The position numbers were made by a program, and so were the translations under genes. The notes below the pieces were generated by a model that was not told the DNA's origin, did not search any database, and worked only from the letters and a program-made list of their open reading frames with translations. A stretch of DNA of 64,000 nucleotides from Pseudomonas japonica (GTDB taxonomy: Bacteria > Pseudomonadota > Gammaproteobacteria > Pseudomonadales > Pseudomonadaceae): NCBI RefSeq assembly GCF_900188455.1, contig NZ_FZOL01000013.1, forward strand, positions 117,951-181,950. Direction: 5' to 3'. The first letter of the stretch is position 1, and the number at the start of each line of letters is the position of its first letter. Below are positions 51,709 to 60,505 of this stretch, piece by piece.

Positions 51709-52593
51709 TTACTTCTTCGCTTCCCAACCGGTCAGCTCGGCCAGGGCCTTGCCGATGTCCGCCAGCGAACGCACGGTTTTCACGCCGGCGTCCTGCAGGG
51801 CAGCGAACTTCTCGTCCGCGGTGCCCTTGCCGCCAGAGATGATGGCGCCAGCATGGCCCATGCGCTTGCCCGCTGGGGCAGTCACACCGGCGATGTAGGA
51901 AACCACTGGCTTGGTCACGTTGGCCTTGATGTAGGCAGCTGCTTCTTCCTCGGCCGAACCACCGATTTCGCCGATCATGACGATGGCTTCGGTTTTCGGG
52001 TCTTCCTGGAACAGCTTCAGGATGTCGATGAAGTTCGAGCCCGGGATCGGGTCACCGCCGATACCGACGCAGGTGGACTGACCGAAACCGGCGTCAGTGG
52101 TCTGCTTGACCGCTTCGTAGGTCAGGGTGCCGGAACGGGAAACGATACCGACCTTGCCTGGCAGGTGGATGTGACCTGGCATGATGCCGATCTTGCACTC
52201 GCCCGGAGTGATGACGCCTGGGCAGTTAGGACCGATCAGGGTAACGCCCAGCTCGTCGCACTTGACCTTGGCGTCCAGCATGTCGAGGGTAGGGATACCC
52301 TCGGTGATGCAGACGATCAGCTTGATGCCGCCGAAGGCCGCTTCCAGGATCGAGTCCTTGCAGAAAGGAGCCGGAACGTAGATCACCGAAGCATCGGCGC
52401 CGGTAGCTTCCACGGCTTCCTTGACGGTGTTGAACACCGGCAGGCCCAGGTGGGTGGTGCCACCCTTGCCTGGGGTGACGCCGCCGACCATCTTGGTGCC
52501 GTAGGCGATGGCTTGTTCGGAGTGGAAAGTACCCTGCGAGCCGGTGAAGCCCTGGCAGATGACTTTGGTGTCTTTATTGATCAGGACGCTCAT
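51709..52593 (-). CDS. sucD: Succinyl-CoA synthetase alpha subunit
   Basis: The 294-aa subunit binds CoA and carries the phosphohistidine, His247 in RMGHAGAIISGGKG. N-terminal CoA site: VICQGFTGSQGTFHSEQAI. GEIGGSAEEEAAAY is also present. The start ATG shares a base with the sucC stop (TAATG), so translation is coupled. Confidence 0.98.
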   Translation of the reverse strand: MSVLINKDTKVICQGFTGSQGTFHSEQAIAYGTKMVGGVTPGKGGTTHLGLPVFNTVKEAVEATGADASVIYVPAPFCKDSILEAAFGGIKLIVCITEGIPTLDMLDAKVKCDELGVTLIGPNCPGVITPGECKIGIMPGHIHLPGKVGIVSRSGTLTYEAVKQTTDAGFGQSTCVGIGGDPIPGSNFIDILKLFQEDPKTEAIVMIGEIGGSAEEEAAAYIKANVTKPVVSYIAGVTAPAGKRMGHAGAIISGGKGTADEKFAALQDAGVKTVRSLADIGKALAELTGWEAKK

Positions 52594-53759
52594 TACTTGC
52601 CCTCCGCAGCTTTTACAACTTGTTGAGCAGCGTCGGTCAGGCTGGTGGCCGCAATGATGTTCAAACCGCTTTCTGCCAGTACTTTAGCGCCCAGTTCGGC
52701 GTTGTTGCCTTCGAGGCGAACGACGACCGGTACTTTCACGCCGACTTCTTTCACCGCGCCGATGATGCCTTCGGCAATCATGTCGCAGCGAACGATGCCG
52801 CCGAAGATGTTGACCAGAACGGCCGCGACATTGCTGTCGGACAGAATGATCTTGAAGGCTTCGGTAACGCGCTCTTTGGTCGCGCCGCCACCAACGTCGA
52901 GGAAGTTGGCTGGCTTGCCGCCGTGCAGGTTGACGATGTCCATGGTACCCATGGCCAGACCGGCACCGTTGACCATGCAGCCGATGTTGCCTTCGAGAGC
53001 AACGTAGTTCAGTTCGAACTTGGCGGCGTGGGCTTCACGGGCGTCGTCCTGGGACGGGTCGTGGAAGGTCTTCAGCTTCGGCTGACGGTACATGGCGTTG
53101 GCGTCGATGTTGATCTTGGCATCGAGGCAGTGCAGGTCGCCGTCGGCCTTGATCACCAGCGGGTTCACTTCCAGCAGGGCCAGATCGTGATCCTTGAACA
53201 GCTTGGCCAGGCCAACGAAGATCTTGGCGAACTGTTGTACCTGCTTGCCTTCCAGACCCAGCTGGAACGCCAGCTCACGACCCTGGAACGGCTGAGCGCC
53301 GACCAGCGGATCGATGGTTGCCTTGAGGATCTTCTCGGGAGTGTCGTGAGCGACCTTCTCGATGTCCACGCCACCTTCGGTGGAAGCCATGAACACGATG
53401 CGGCGGCTCGAACGATCGACCACAGCGCCCAGATACAGCTCTTTGGCGATGTCGGTGCAGGATTCGACCAGGATCTTGGAAACTGGTTGACCGTTGGCGT
53501 CAGTCTGGTAGGTCACCAGATTCTTGCCCAACCACTGCGCAGCGAACGCCTTGGCGTCTTCCTTGCTGCGAACCAGCTTGACGCCGCCCGCTTTGCCGCG
53601 ACCACCCGCGTGAACCTGGGCTTTCACAACCCACTCGGAACCGCCGATCTTGTCGCAGGCTTCTGCTGCAGCTTCAGGGGTGTCGACTGCGAAACCCTTG
53701 GAAACTGGCAGGCCGTATTCAGCGAACAGCTGCTTACCCTGATACTCGTGAAGATTCAT
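52593..53759 (-). CDS. sucC: Succinyl-CoA synthetase beta subunit
   Basis: The 388-aa ATP-grasp subunit starts MNLHEYQGKQLFAEYGLPVS. VKAQVHAGGRGKAGGVKLV is the nucleotide loop, and NGAGLAMGTMDIV and LVNIFGGIVRCD are conserved C-terminal parts. With SucD it makes succinate and ATP (or GTP) from succinyl-CoA. A structured 174-bp leader lies between lpd and sucC. Confidence 0.98.
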   Translation of the reverse strand: MNLHEYQGKQLFAEYGLPVSKGFAVDTPEAAAEACDKIGGSEWVVKAQVHAGGRGKAGGVKLVRSKEDAKAFAAQWLGKNLVTYQTDANGQPVSKILVESCTDIAKELYLGAVVDRSSRRIVFMASTEGGVDIEKVAHDTPEKILKATIDPLVGAQPFQGRELAFQLGLEGKQVQQFAKIFVGLAKLFKDHDLALLEVNPLVIKADGDLHCLDAKINIDANAMYRQPKLKTFHDPSQDDAREAHAAKFELNYVALEGNIGCMVNGAGLAMGTMDIVNLHGGKPANFLDVGGGATKERVTEAFKIILSDSNVAAVLVNIFGGIVRCDMIAEGIIGAVKEVGVKVPVVVRLEGNNAELGAKVLAESGLNIIAATSLTDAAQQVVKAAEGK

Positions 53760-53933
53760 GCTTTTTACCGTCTTCGTTAGGTACTGCGCTTCGGCGCTGC
53801 GCCCGTGAGGGGTGCCGCGCCACCTGTGACCGCTTGCCCCCGATATGCTCCGGGGGTTCGAGTCCGGCGGACTTTCCGCGGTGAGTCATGCACGCAAGAC
53901 TCACGACGGGCAGACCGCCGTGGTTTCTTATAA
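53760..53933 (-). promoter_or_regulatory. Structured leader of sucC (possible sucC RNA motif)
   Basis: The 174 bases between the lpd stop and the sucC start contain several hairpins: GTGAGTC...GACTCAC (53904-53881), CCCCCG...CGGGGG (53856-53837) and CTGCGCTTCGGCGCTGCG-like pairs nearer the gene. A conserved sucC leader RNA motif has been described in Pseudomonas at this place. I infer identity from position and structure without an alignment. One hairpin may instead end part of the upstream transcription. Confidence 0.5.
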
Positions 53934-55370
53934 TTAACGCTTCTTACGGTTGGCTACGTGGATGGCACCGCCATTCACGGCCAGCGCGGCTTCATGCAGC
54001 GCTTCGGACAGGGTCGGATGGGAGAAGACCATCATGCCCAGGTCTTCGGCACTGGTGCCGAATTCCATTGCGATTGCACCCTGCTGCACCAGTTCGGCGG
54101 CGCTCGGGCCAATCACGTGTACGCCCAGGACGCGGTCGGTCTTGGCATCGGCGATGACCTTGACGAAACCACCGGTGTCGTTGGCAGCCATGGCACGGCC
54201 GCTGGCCGCGAACGGGAAGGTGCCCACGTTAACCTCAACGCCCTCGGCCTTCAAGGTTTGTTCGGTCTTGCCGACCCAGGCGATTTCCGGGTGGGTGTAG
54301 ATGACCGACGGGATCAGGTCGTAGTTCATCTGGGCTTTGTGGCCCTTGATGCGCTCGACGACCATGATGCCCTCTTCCGAGGCCTTGTGCGCCAGCATCA
54401 TGCCGCGAACCACGTCACCGATGGCGAATACGCCCGGAACGCTGGTGGCGCAGTGATCGTCAACGAACACGAAGCCGCGCTCGTCGATGGTCACGCCGCT
54501 GTCGGCGGCCAGCAGGTCGGTGGTGACAGGACGACGGCCGACCGCGACGATCAGCTTGTCGAAGACGATCTTCTGTTCGCCGTTGGCGTCGGTGTAGGTC
54601 ACTTCGACTTCTTCGCCGTTGACCTTGGAACCGGTGACGCGAGCGCCCAGCTTGATGTCCAGACCCTGTTTGGTCAGGGTTTTCAGGGCTTCCTTGGAAA
54701 CCGCGGTGTCAGCGGCCATCAGGAAGGTGTCCAGCGCTTCCAGAACGGTGACTTCGGCACCCAGGCGAGCCCAGACCGAACCCAGTTCCAGACCGATGAC
54801 GCCGGCACCGATGACGCCCAGGCGCTTCGGCACGCTCTGGAATTCCAGGGCGCCGGTGGAGTCGACGATGACGTTCTGGTCGACCGGAGCCGGCGGAATG
54901 TCGATCGGACGGGAGCCGGAGGCGAGGATCACGTTCTCGGCTTCGATGACTTCGGTAGTGCCGTCAGGCTTGGTGACTTCGACCTTCTTGCCGGCCAGCA
55001 GTTTGCCGTGGCCCTGGATCGAGGTGACGCCGTTGGCCTTGAACAGGGTGGCGACGCCACCGGTCAGGTTCTTGACGATGCCAGCCTTGCGGCCAACCAT
55101 CGCGGCGACGTCCATCTTGACTTCGCCGGTGGAGATACCGTGGACGTTGAAGCTCTCTTTGGCTTCCTTGTACTTCCAGGAGCTGTCCAGCAGCGCCTTG
55201 GATGGAATGCAGCCAACGTTCAGGCAGGTACCGCCCAGGGCCAGTTTGCCTTCGCCATCGGTGTATTTCTCGATGCAGGCAGTGGAGAAGCCCAGTTGCG
55301 CGGCCTTGATGGCGGCCACGTAACCGCCAGGACCTGCACCAATTACTACTACGTCGAACTTCTGGCTCAT
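53934..55370 (-). CDS. lpd: Dihydrolipoyl dehydrogenase (E3)
   Basis: The 478-aa flavoprotein reoxidises the lipoyl group of SucB. The FAD site is DVVVIGAGPGGYVAAIKAAQ. The redox disulfide is Cys49/Cys54 in GGTCLNVGCIPSKALL. The C-terminal base is His451 with Glu456 in SHPTLSEALHE. The start MSQKFD gives the normal length. It lies between sucB and sucC in the operon, as in other pseudomonads (LPD-Glc type). Confidence 0.97.
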   Translation of the reverse strand: MSQKFDVVVIGAGPGGYVAAIKAAQLGFSTACIEKYTDGEGKLALGGTCLNVGCIPSKALLDSSWKYKEAKESFNVHGISTGEVKMDVAAMVGRKAGIVKNLTGGVATLFKANGVTSIQGHGKLLAGKKVEVTKPDGTTEVIEAENVILASGSRPIDIPPAPVDQNVIVDSTGALEFQSVPKRLGVIGAGVIGLELGSVWARLGAEVTVLEALDTFLMAADTAVSKEALKTLTKQGLDIKLGARVTGSKVNGEEVEVTYTDANGEQKIVFDKLIVAVGRRPVTTDLLAADSGVTIDERGFVFVDDHCATSVPGVFAIGDVVRGMMLAHKASEEGIMVVERIKGHKAQMNYDLIPSVIYTHPEIAWVGKTEQTLKAEGVEVNVGTFPFAASGRAMAANDTGGFVKVIADAKTDRVLGVHVIGPSAAELVQQGAIAMEFGTSAEDLGMMVFSHPTLSEALHEAALAVNGGAIHVANRKKR

Positions 55371-55462
55371 AAAAGATTCCTTTATAGCTTCAAGCGGCAA
55401 GCCTCAGGCCGCCAGGCGAAGACTTCCTTGGAAGTCCGTCGCCCGCGGCCCGCGACTGCGTA

Positions 55463-56683
55463 TTAGATATCCAGCAGCAGACGCGCCGGGTCTTCCAGCA
55501 GGTTCTTGATGGTCACCAGGAAAGTCACGGCTTCTTTACCGTCGATCAGGCGGTGGTCGTAGGACAACGCCAGGTACATCATCGGACGGATCACGACCTG
55601 GCCGTTGATGGCCATTGGACGCTGGATGATGTTGTGCATGCCGAGGATGGCGGCCTGCGGCGGGTTGACGATCGGGGTCGACATCATCGAGCCGAAAGTA
55701 CCACCGTTGGTGATGGTGAAGGTGCCACCGGTCATCTCTTCGATGGACAGCTTGCCGTCACGGGCCTTCTTGCCGAAGGTGGCGATGCCGCCCTCGATCT
55801 CGGCCAGGCTCATCGATTCGGCGTTGCGCAGCACCGGTACCACCAGGCCACGGTCGCTGGAGACGGCAACGCCGACGTCCGCATAGCCGTGGTAGACGAT
55901 GTCGGAACCGTCGATCGAGGCGTTGACAGCCGGGAAGCGCTTCAGCGCTTCGGTGGCGGCCTTGACGAAGAACGACATGAAGCCCAGGCGCACGCCGTTG
56001 TGGGACTTCTCGAACAGGTCCTTGTACTTCGAACGCAGGGCCATGACTTCGGTCATGTCGACTTCGTTGAAGGTGGTCAGCATCGCCATGTTCGACTGGG
56101 CTTCGACCAGGCGCTCGGCAACCTTGGCACGCAGACGGGTCATCGGCACGCGCTTCTCGGTGCGGTCGCCAGCGGCGGTGACCACAGGAGCGGCGGCGGC
56201 AGCGGCCGGCTTGGCGGCAGGGGCAGCGGCTGGAGCGGATTTCTTCGCGGCAACGGCGGCCACGACGTCTTCCTTGGTCACGCGACCGCCTTTGCCGGTA
56301 CCGGCAACGGAAGCCAGGTCGATGCCGTTCTCTTCAGCCAGCTTGCGTGCGGCTGGAGCGGCGATCGGGTCGTCTTCGCCAGCGTCGGCGGCGGCCTGGG
56401 CAGGCGCGGCAGCCGGGGCGGCGGCAGGAGCAGCGGCGGCAGCGCCACCGGCTTCGATCGAACCCAGGACTTCGTCGGACAGGACGGTATCGCCCTCGTT
56501 CTTGACGATCGCACCCAGCACGCCGTCAGCGGTGGCCAGTACTTCCAGGACGACCTTGTCGGTCTCGATGTCGACGATCAGGTCGTCGCGCTTGACGGCT
56601 TCGCCCGGTTTCTTGTGCCAGGTGGCAACGGTGCCATCGGCAACCGATTCCGGGAAGGTAGGGGCTTTGATCTCGATAGCCAT
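55463..56683 (-). CDS. sucB: 2-oxoglutarate dehydrogenase E2, dihydrolipoyl succinyltransferase
   Basis: The 406-aa core protein has one lipoyl domain (Lys43 in DIETDKVVLEV). Ala/Pro linkers follow, then a peripheral-subunit-binding domain at about 108-140 (AARKLAEENGIDLASVAGTG), another Ala-rich linker, and the catalytic domain with His377/Asp381 in SYDHRLIDGKEA. It transfers the succinyl group to CoA. Confidence 0.98.
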   Translation of the reverse strand: MAIEIKAPTFPESVADGTVATWHKKPGEAVKRDDLIVDIETDKVVLEVLATADGVLGAIVKNEGDTVLSDEVLGSIEAGGAAAAAPAAAPAAAPAQAAADAGEDDPIAAPAARKLAEENGIDLASVAGTGKGGRVTKEDVVAAVAAKKSAPAAAPAAKPAAAAAAPVVTAAGDRTEKRVPMTRLRAKVAERLVEAQSNMAMLTTFNEVDMTEVMALRSKYKDLFEKSHNGVRLGFMSFFVKAATEALKRFPAVNASIDGSDIVYHGYADVGVAVSSDRGLVVPVLRNAESMSLAEIEGGIATFGKKARDGKLSIEEMTGGTFTITNGGTFGSMMSTPIVNPPQAAILGMHNIIQRPMAINGQVVIRPMMYLALSYDHRLIDGKEAVTFLVTIKNLLEDPARLLLDI

Positions 56684-56723
56684 TATCAGTGGTTCCTTAA
56701 TTCGGTTTCAGGTGCGCGAGGCA

Positions 56724-59555
56724 TTAAACGGTGAAGGCATCTTGCAGCAGTTTTTCCTGCTGCTCGGCGTGCATCGAAGCGTAACCACAGGCGGGTGCGG
56801 CGGACGCATCGCGACCGGCGTACTCGAGGACCAGGGCCTTGTTGTGGCGGCCGAGGATACGACGCATGTGGTGCTGGCTGCTGTACCAGGCGCCCTGGTT
56901 CATCGGTTCTTCCTGACACCACACGACGTTCTTCAGCTCGGTGTATGGCGCGAGGATTTCAACCAGATCGTCCTCAGGGAACGGATACAGTTGTTCGATA
57001 CGCACGATGGCGATGTCTTCACGACCTTCGGCACGGCGTTTTTCCAGCAGATCGTAGTAGACCTTGCCGCTGCACAGGACCAGACGGGTGACTTTCTTCG
57101 GATCGAGGCTGTCGATTTCCGGGATCACGGTCTGGAACGAGCCTTCGGCCAGATCTTCCAGGGTCGAGATGGCCAGCTTGTGGCGCAGCAGCGACTTCGG
57201 CGTCAGTACGATCAGCGGTTTGCGCAGCGGACGGATCACCTGGCGACGCAGCAGATGGTAGATCTGCGCCGGGGTGGTCGGTACGCAGACCTGGACGTTG
57301 TGCTCGGCGCACAGCTGCAGGTAGCGCTCGAGGCGTGCCGAGGAGTGCTCGGGGCCCTGACCTTCATAGCCGTGAGGCAGCAGCATGGTCAGACCGCACA
57401 GGCGGCCCCACTTGTGCTCGCCGCTGGTGATGAACTGGTCGACGACCACTTGCGCGCCGTTGGCGAAGTCACCGAACTGGGCTTCCCAGATCACCAGCGC
57501 GTTCGGCGTGGTGGTCGAGTAGCCGTATTCGAAGGCCAGAACGGCTTCTTCGGACAGGAACGAGTCGTACAGGTCGAAACGTGGCTGGCCCGGGAACAGG
57601 TTCTGCAGCGGGATATAGGTGCTGGCGTCCTTCTGGCTGTGCAACACCGCGTGGCGGTGCGAGAAGGTGCCGCGGCCGATATCCTGGCCGGTCATGCGGA
57701 TCGGATGACCTTCGAACTGCAGAGTGGCGTAAGCCATGGTCTCGGCATAACCCCAGTTGATCGGCAAGCCACCGGCCTGCATCTTCTGGCGATCTTCGTA
57801 GATCTTCGAAACCTGACGCTGAACCACGAAGCCTTCCGGCAGTTCCAGCAGCTTGGCGGACAGTTCCTGCAGGGTCTTCAGATCGAAGCGGGTGTCGTGA
57901 CGCGCGGTCCAGGCGTGGCCCAGGTACGGACGCCAGTCGACGAACAGCTCCTTGTTCGGCTCCTTGACCAGGCTCTTCACCACGTGCAGGCCGTTGTCCA
58001 GGGCATTGCGGTACTCGTCGACCTTGGCCTGAACACGTTCGGCGTCCAGACGACCGGTCTGCACCAGGCTGTCGGCGTACAGTTCACGGGTAGTGCGCTG
58101 CTTGGAGATCTGCTGGTACATCAGCGGCTGGGTGCCGTTCGGCTCGTCGGCCTCGTTGTGGCCGCGACGACGGTAGCAGACCAGGTCGATGACCACGTCA
58201 CGCTTGAACTGCATGCGGTAGTCGACAGCCAGCTGGGTCACGAACAGCACCGCTTCCGGATCGTCACCGTTCACGTGCAGGATCGGCGCCTGGATCATCT
58301 TGGCGACGTCGGTGCAGTACTCGGTGGAACGCGAGTCCAGCGGGTTGCTGATGGTGAAACCAACCTGGTTGTTGATCACGATGTGCACGGTACCGCCGGT
58401 CTTGAAACCGCGGGTCTGCGACATCTGGAAGGTTTCCATGACCACGCCCTGACCCGCGAACGCGGCGTCACCGTGGATGGAAATAGGCAGAACCTTGTCG
58501 CCAACGGTGTCGTTGCGGCGATCCTGGCGAGCGCGTACCGAACCTTCCACCACTGGCGAGACGATTTCCAGGTGGGACGGGTTGAACGCCATGGCCAGGT
58601 GAACTTCGCCACCGGCGGTCATCACGTTGGAGGAGAAGCCCTGGTGGTACTTGACGTCACCGGAGCCCAGCTCGACCTTCTTCTTGCCTTCGAACTCGTC
58701 GAACAGCTCGCGCGGGTTCTTGCCGAAAGTGTTGACCAGCACGTTCAGACGGCCACGGTGGGCCATGCCGATCACGACTTCCTTGGTGCCGTAGGAGCCG
58801 GAACGCTGGATCATTTCGTCCAGCATCGGGATCAGGCTCTCGCCACCTTCCAGGCCGAAACGCTTGGTGCCCGGGTACTTGGTGCCCAGGTACTTCTCCA
58901 GGCCCTCGGCCGCGGTGACGCGCTCGAGCAGGTGGCTCTGGATGTCGGCGGAGAAGGACGGACGGCCACGCACGCTCTCCAGACGCTGCTGGAACCAGCT
59001 GCGCTGCTCGGAGTCGACGATGTGGGTGAACTCGGCGCCGATGGTGCGACAATATGTCTGCTGCAACGCGTCGAAAATTTCGCGTAGGCTCGCTTCCTCC
59101 TTGCCGATGAACAGGTCGCCGGCACGGAAGGTCGTATCAAGATCGGCATTGGTCAAGCCGTAATGATTGATCGACAGGTCTACTGGCGCAGGGCGCTGCC
59201 ACAACCCCAACGGGTCGAGCTTCGCGGCTTGGTGGCCGCGCATACGGTAGGCCTGGATCAGTCGCAGCACTTCGACCTGCTTCTTCTCGTGTTCACTGCT
59301 CACGCTCCCGGCGGATACCGGTTGGGCGCGGCGCTGGTTCTTCGCCAGCAGTACGAAATGGTCGCGGATCGTCGAGTGCGATACATCAGTAGCAGTGCTG
59401 CCTTCGGCGGGCAACTTCTGGAAGTAGGTGCGCCACTCTTCTGGCACAGCGTTAGGGTCGTGCAGGTAGAGCTCATAAAGCTCTTCCACATATGCAGCGT
59501 TACCACCTGACAGGTGGGCGCTGTTCCACATGCGCTGCATCACGCTTTCTTGCAT
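56724..59555 (-). CDS. sucA: 2-oxoglutarate dehydrogenase E1
   Basis: The 943-aa thiamine-diphosphate enzyme decarboxylates 2-oxoglutarate. Parts seen: the SucB-binding N-terminus (NAAYVEELYELYLHDPNAVP), IGMAHRGRLNVLVNTFGKNP, SIHGDAAFAGQGVVMET, and the GDD-type segment around LHVNGDDPEAV. The C-terminal half has EAQFGDFANGAQVVVDQFI. The ATG has GAGGGTGA 7 bases upstream. Confidence 0.98.
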   Translation of the reverse strand: MQESVMQRMWNSAHLSGGNAAYVEELYELYLHDPNAVPEEWRTYFQKLPAEGSTATDVSHSTIRDHFVLLAKNQRRAQPVSAGSVSSEHEKKQVEVLRLIQAYRMRGHQAAKLDPLGLWQRPAPVDLSINHYGLTNADLDTTFRAGDLFIGKEEASLREIFDALQQTYCRTIGAEFTHIVDSEQRSWFQQRLESVRGRPSFSADIQSHLLERVTAAEGLEKYLGTKYPGTKRFGLEGGESLIPMLDEMIQRSGSYGTKEVVIGMAHRGRLNVLVNTFGKNPRELFDEFEGKKKVELGSGDVKYHQGFSSNVMTAGGEVHLAMAFNPSHLEIVSPVVEGSVRARQDRRNDTVGDKVLPISIHGDAAFAGQGVVMETFQMSQTRGFKTGGTVHIVINNQVGFTISNPLDSRSTEYCTDVAKMIQAPILHVNGDDPEAVLFVTQLAVDYRMQFKRDVVIDLVCYRRRGHNEADEPNGTQPLMYQQISKQRTTRELYADSLVQTGRLDAERVQAKVDEYRNALDNGLHVVKSLVKEPNKELFVDWRPYLGHAWTARHDTRFDLKTLQELSAKLLELPEGFVVQRQVSKIYEDRQKMQAGGLPINWGYAETMAYATLQFEGHPIRMTGQDIGRGTFSHRHAVLHSQKDASTYIPLQNLFPGQPRFDLYDSFLSEEAVLAFEYGYSTTTPNALVIWEAQFGDFANGAQVVVDQFITSGEHKWGRLCGLTMLLPHGYEGQGPEHSSARLERYLQLCAEHNVQVCVPTTPAQIYHLLRRQVIRPLRKPLIVLTPKSLLRHKLAISTLEDLAEGSFQTVIPEIDSLDPKKVTRLVLCSGKVYYDLLEKRRAEGREDIAIVRIEQLYPFPEDDLVEILAPYTELKNVVWCQEEPMNQGAWYSSQHHMRRILGRHNKALVLEYAGRDASAAPACGYASMHAEQQEKLLQDAFTV

Positions 59556-59789
59556 GCTTGGTCACCCTCGGTTAGGGGCCTCGATCGGCAGAACCACGTA
59601 AGCCTGGAGTCTTCTCACCACAACCAGGCCTGCAAGATCCCGCAGATTTACCGGGTACCAGCCCGGATGCCCCTGCTGGTCTCATATCTTCATAGGTAAA
59701 AGCTCGGGCTTATGACCCTCGCTCGGGTTTCACCTCGGTGCGGGCTAAGCGCCCGCACCTTGGCGTACTACGGGTACAACACTTTCAAA
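59556..59789 (-). promoter_or_regulatory. Structured leader of sucA (possible sucA-II RNA motif)
   Basis: The 234 bases between sdhB and sucA hold a 9-bp hairpin GGTGCGGGC-TAAGC-GCCCGCACC (59737-59759) close to the sdhB stop. Smaller pairs (CCTGG...CCAGG, GGGGC...GCCCC, CCGGG...CCCGG) lie nearer sucA. A sucA-II RNA motif is described for Pseudomonas in front of sucA. Assignment is from position and hairpins only. Confidence 0.48.
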
Positions 59790-60494
59790 TCAGGTACCGC
59801 TTTGCAGCAGCATGTTGCGTACGTGGCCAATCGCCTTGGTCGGGTTCAGACCTTTCGGGCAGACGTTCACGCAGTTCATGATCCCGCGGCAGCGGAATAC
59901 GCTGAACGGGTCATCCAGGGACGCCAGGCGCTCCTGGGTCTTGGTGTCGCGGCTGTCGGCCAGGAAGCGATAGGCCTGCAGCAGAGCGGCTGGACCGAGG
60001 AACTTGTCAGGGTTCCACCAGAACGACGGGCAGGAAGTCGAGCAGCAAGCGCACAGGATGCACTCGTACAGACCGTCCAGCTTGTCACGTTCTTCCGGCG
60101 ACTGCAGACGCTCGATGGCCGGAGCCGGCGTGTCGTTCTGCAGGAAAGGCTTCACCTTCTCGTACTGCTTGTAGAAGATGCTCATGTCGACGACCAGGTC
60201 ACGGATAACCGGCAAACCAGGCAGCGGACGCACGACCAACTTGTTACCTTTTACGACAGAGGACAGCGGCGTGATGCACGCCAGGCCGTTCTTGCCGTTG
60301 ATGTTCATGCCGTCGGAGCCGCAAACGCCTTCACGGCAGGAGCGACGATAGGAGAAACCTTCGTCCTGTTCCTTGATCAGCGCCAGCACATCCAGAACCA
60401 TCAGGTCCTTGCCACCGGTATCGACCTGGAACACCTGGGTTTTAGGCGCCGAGTCGGTATCCGGGTTGTAACGATAAACTTCAACTTGCAACAT
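59790..60494 (-). CDS. sdhB: Succinate dehydrogenase iron-sulfur subunit
   Basis: The 234-aa subunit carries electrons from FAD to quinone. The 2Fe-2S cysteines are in SCREGVCGSDGMNINGKNG and the final LAC. The 4Fe-4S and 3Fe-4S cysteines are in CILCACCSTSCPSFW and CRGIMNCVNVCPKGLNP. The ATG at 60494 (MLQVEV) is preferred to an in-frame GTG 3 codons upstream because it fits AAGGGTGG spacing and family length. Confidence 0.97.
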   Translation of the reverse strand: MLQVEVYRYNPDTDSAPKTQVFQVDTGGKDLMVLDVLALIKEQDEGFSYRRSCREGVCGSDGMNINGKNGLACITPLSSVVKGNKLVVRPLPGLPVIRDLVVDMSIFYKQYEKVKPFLQNDTPAPAIERLQSPEERDKLDGLYECILCACCSTSCPSFWWNPDKFLGPAALLQAYRFLADSRDTKTQERLASLDDPFSVFRCRGIMNCVNVCPKGLNPTKAIGHVRNMLLQSGT

Positions 60495-60505
60495 GGCGGC
60501 CACCC

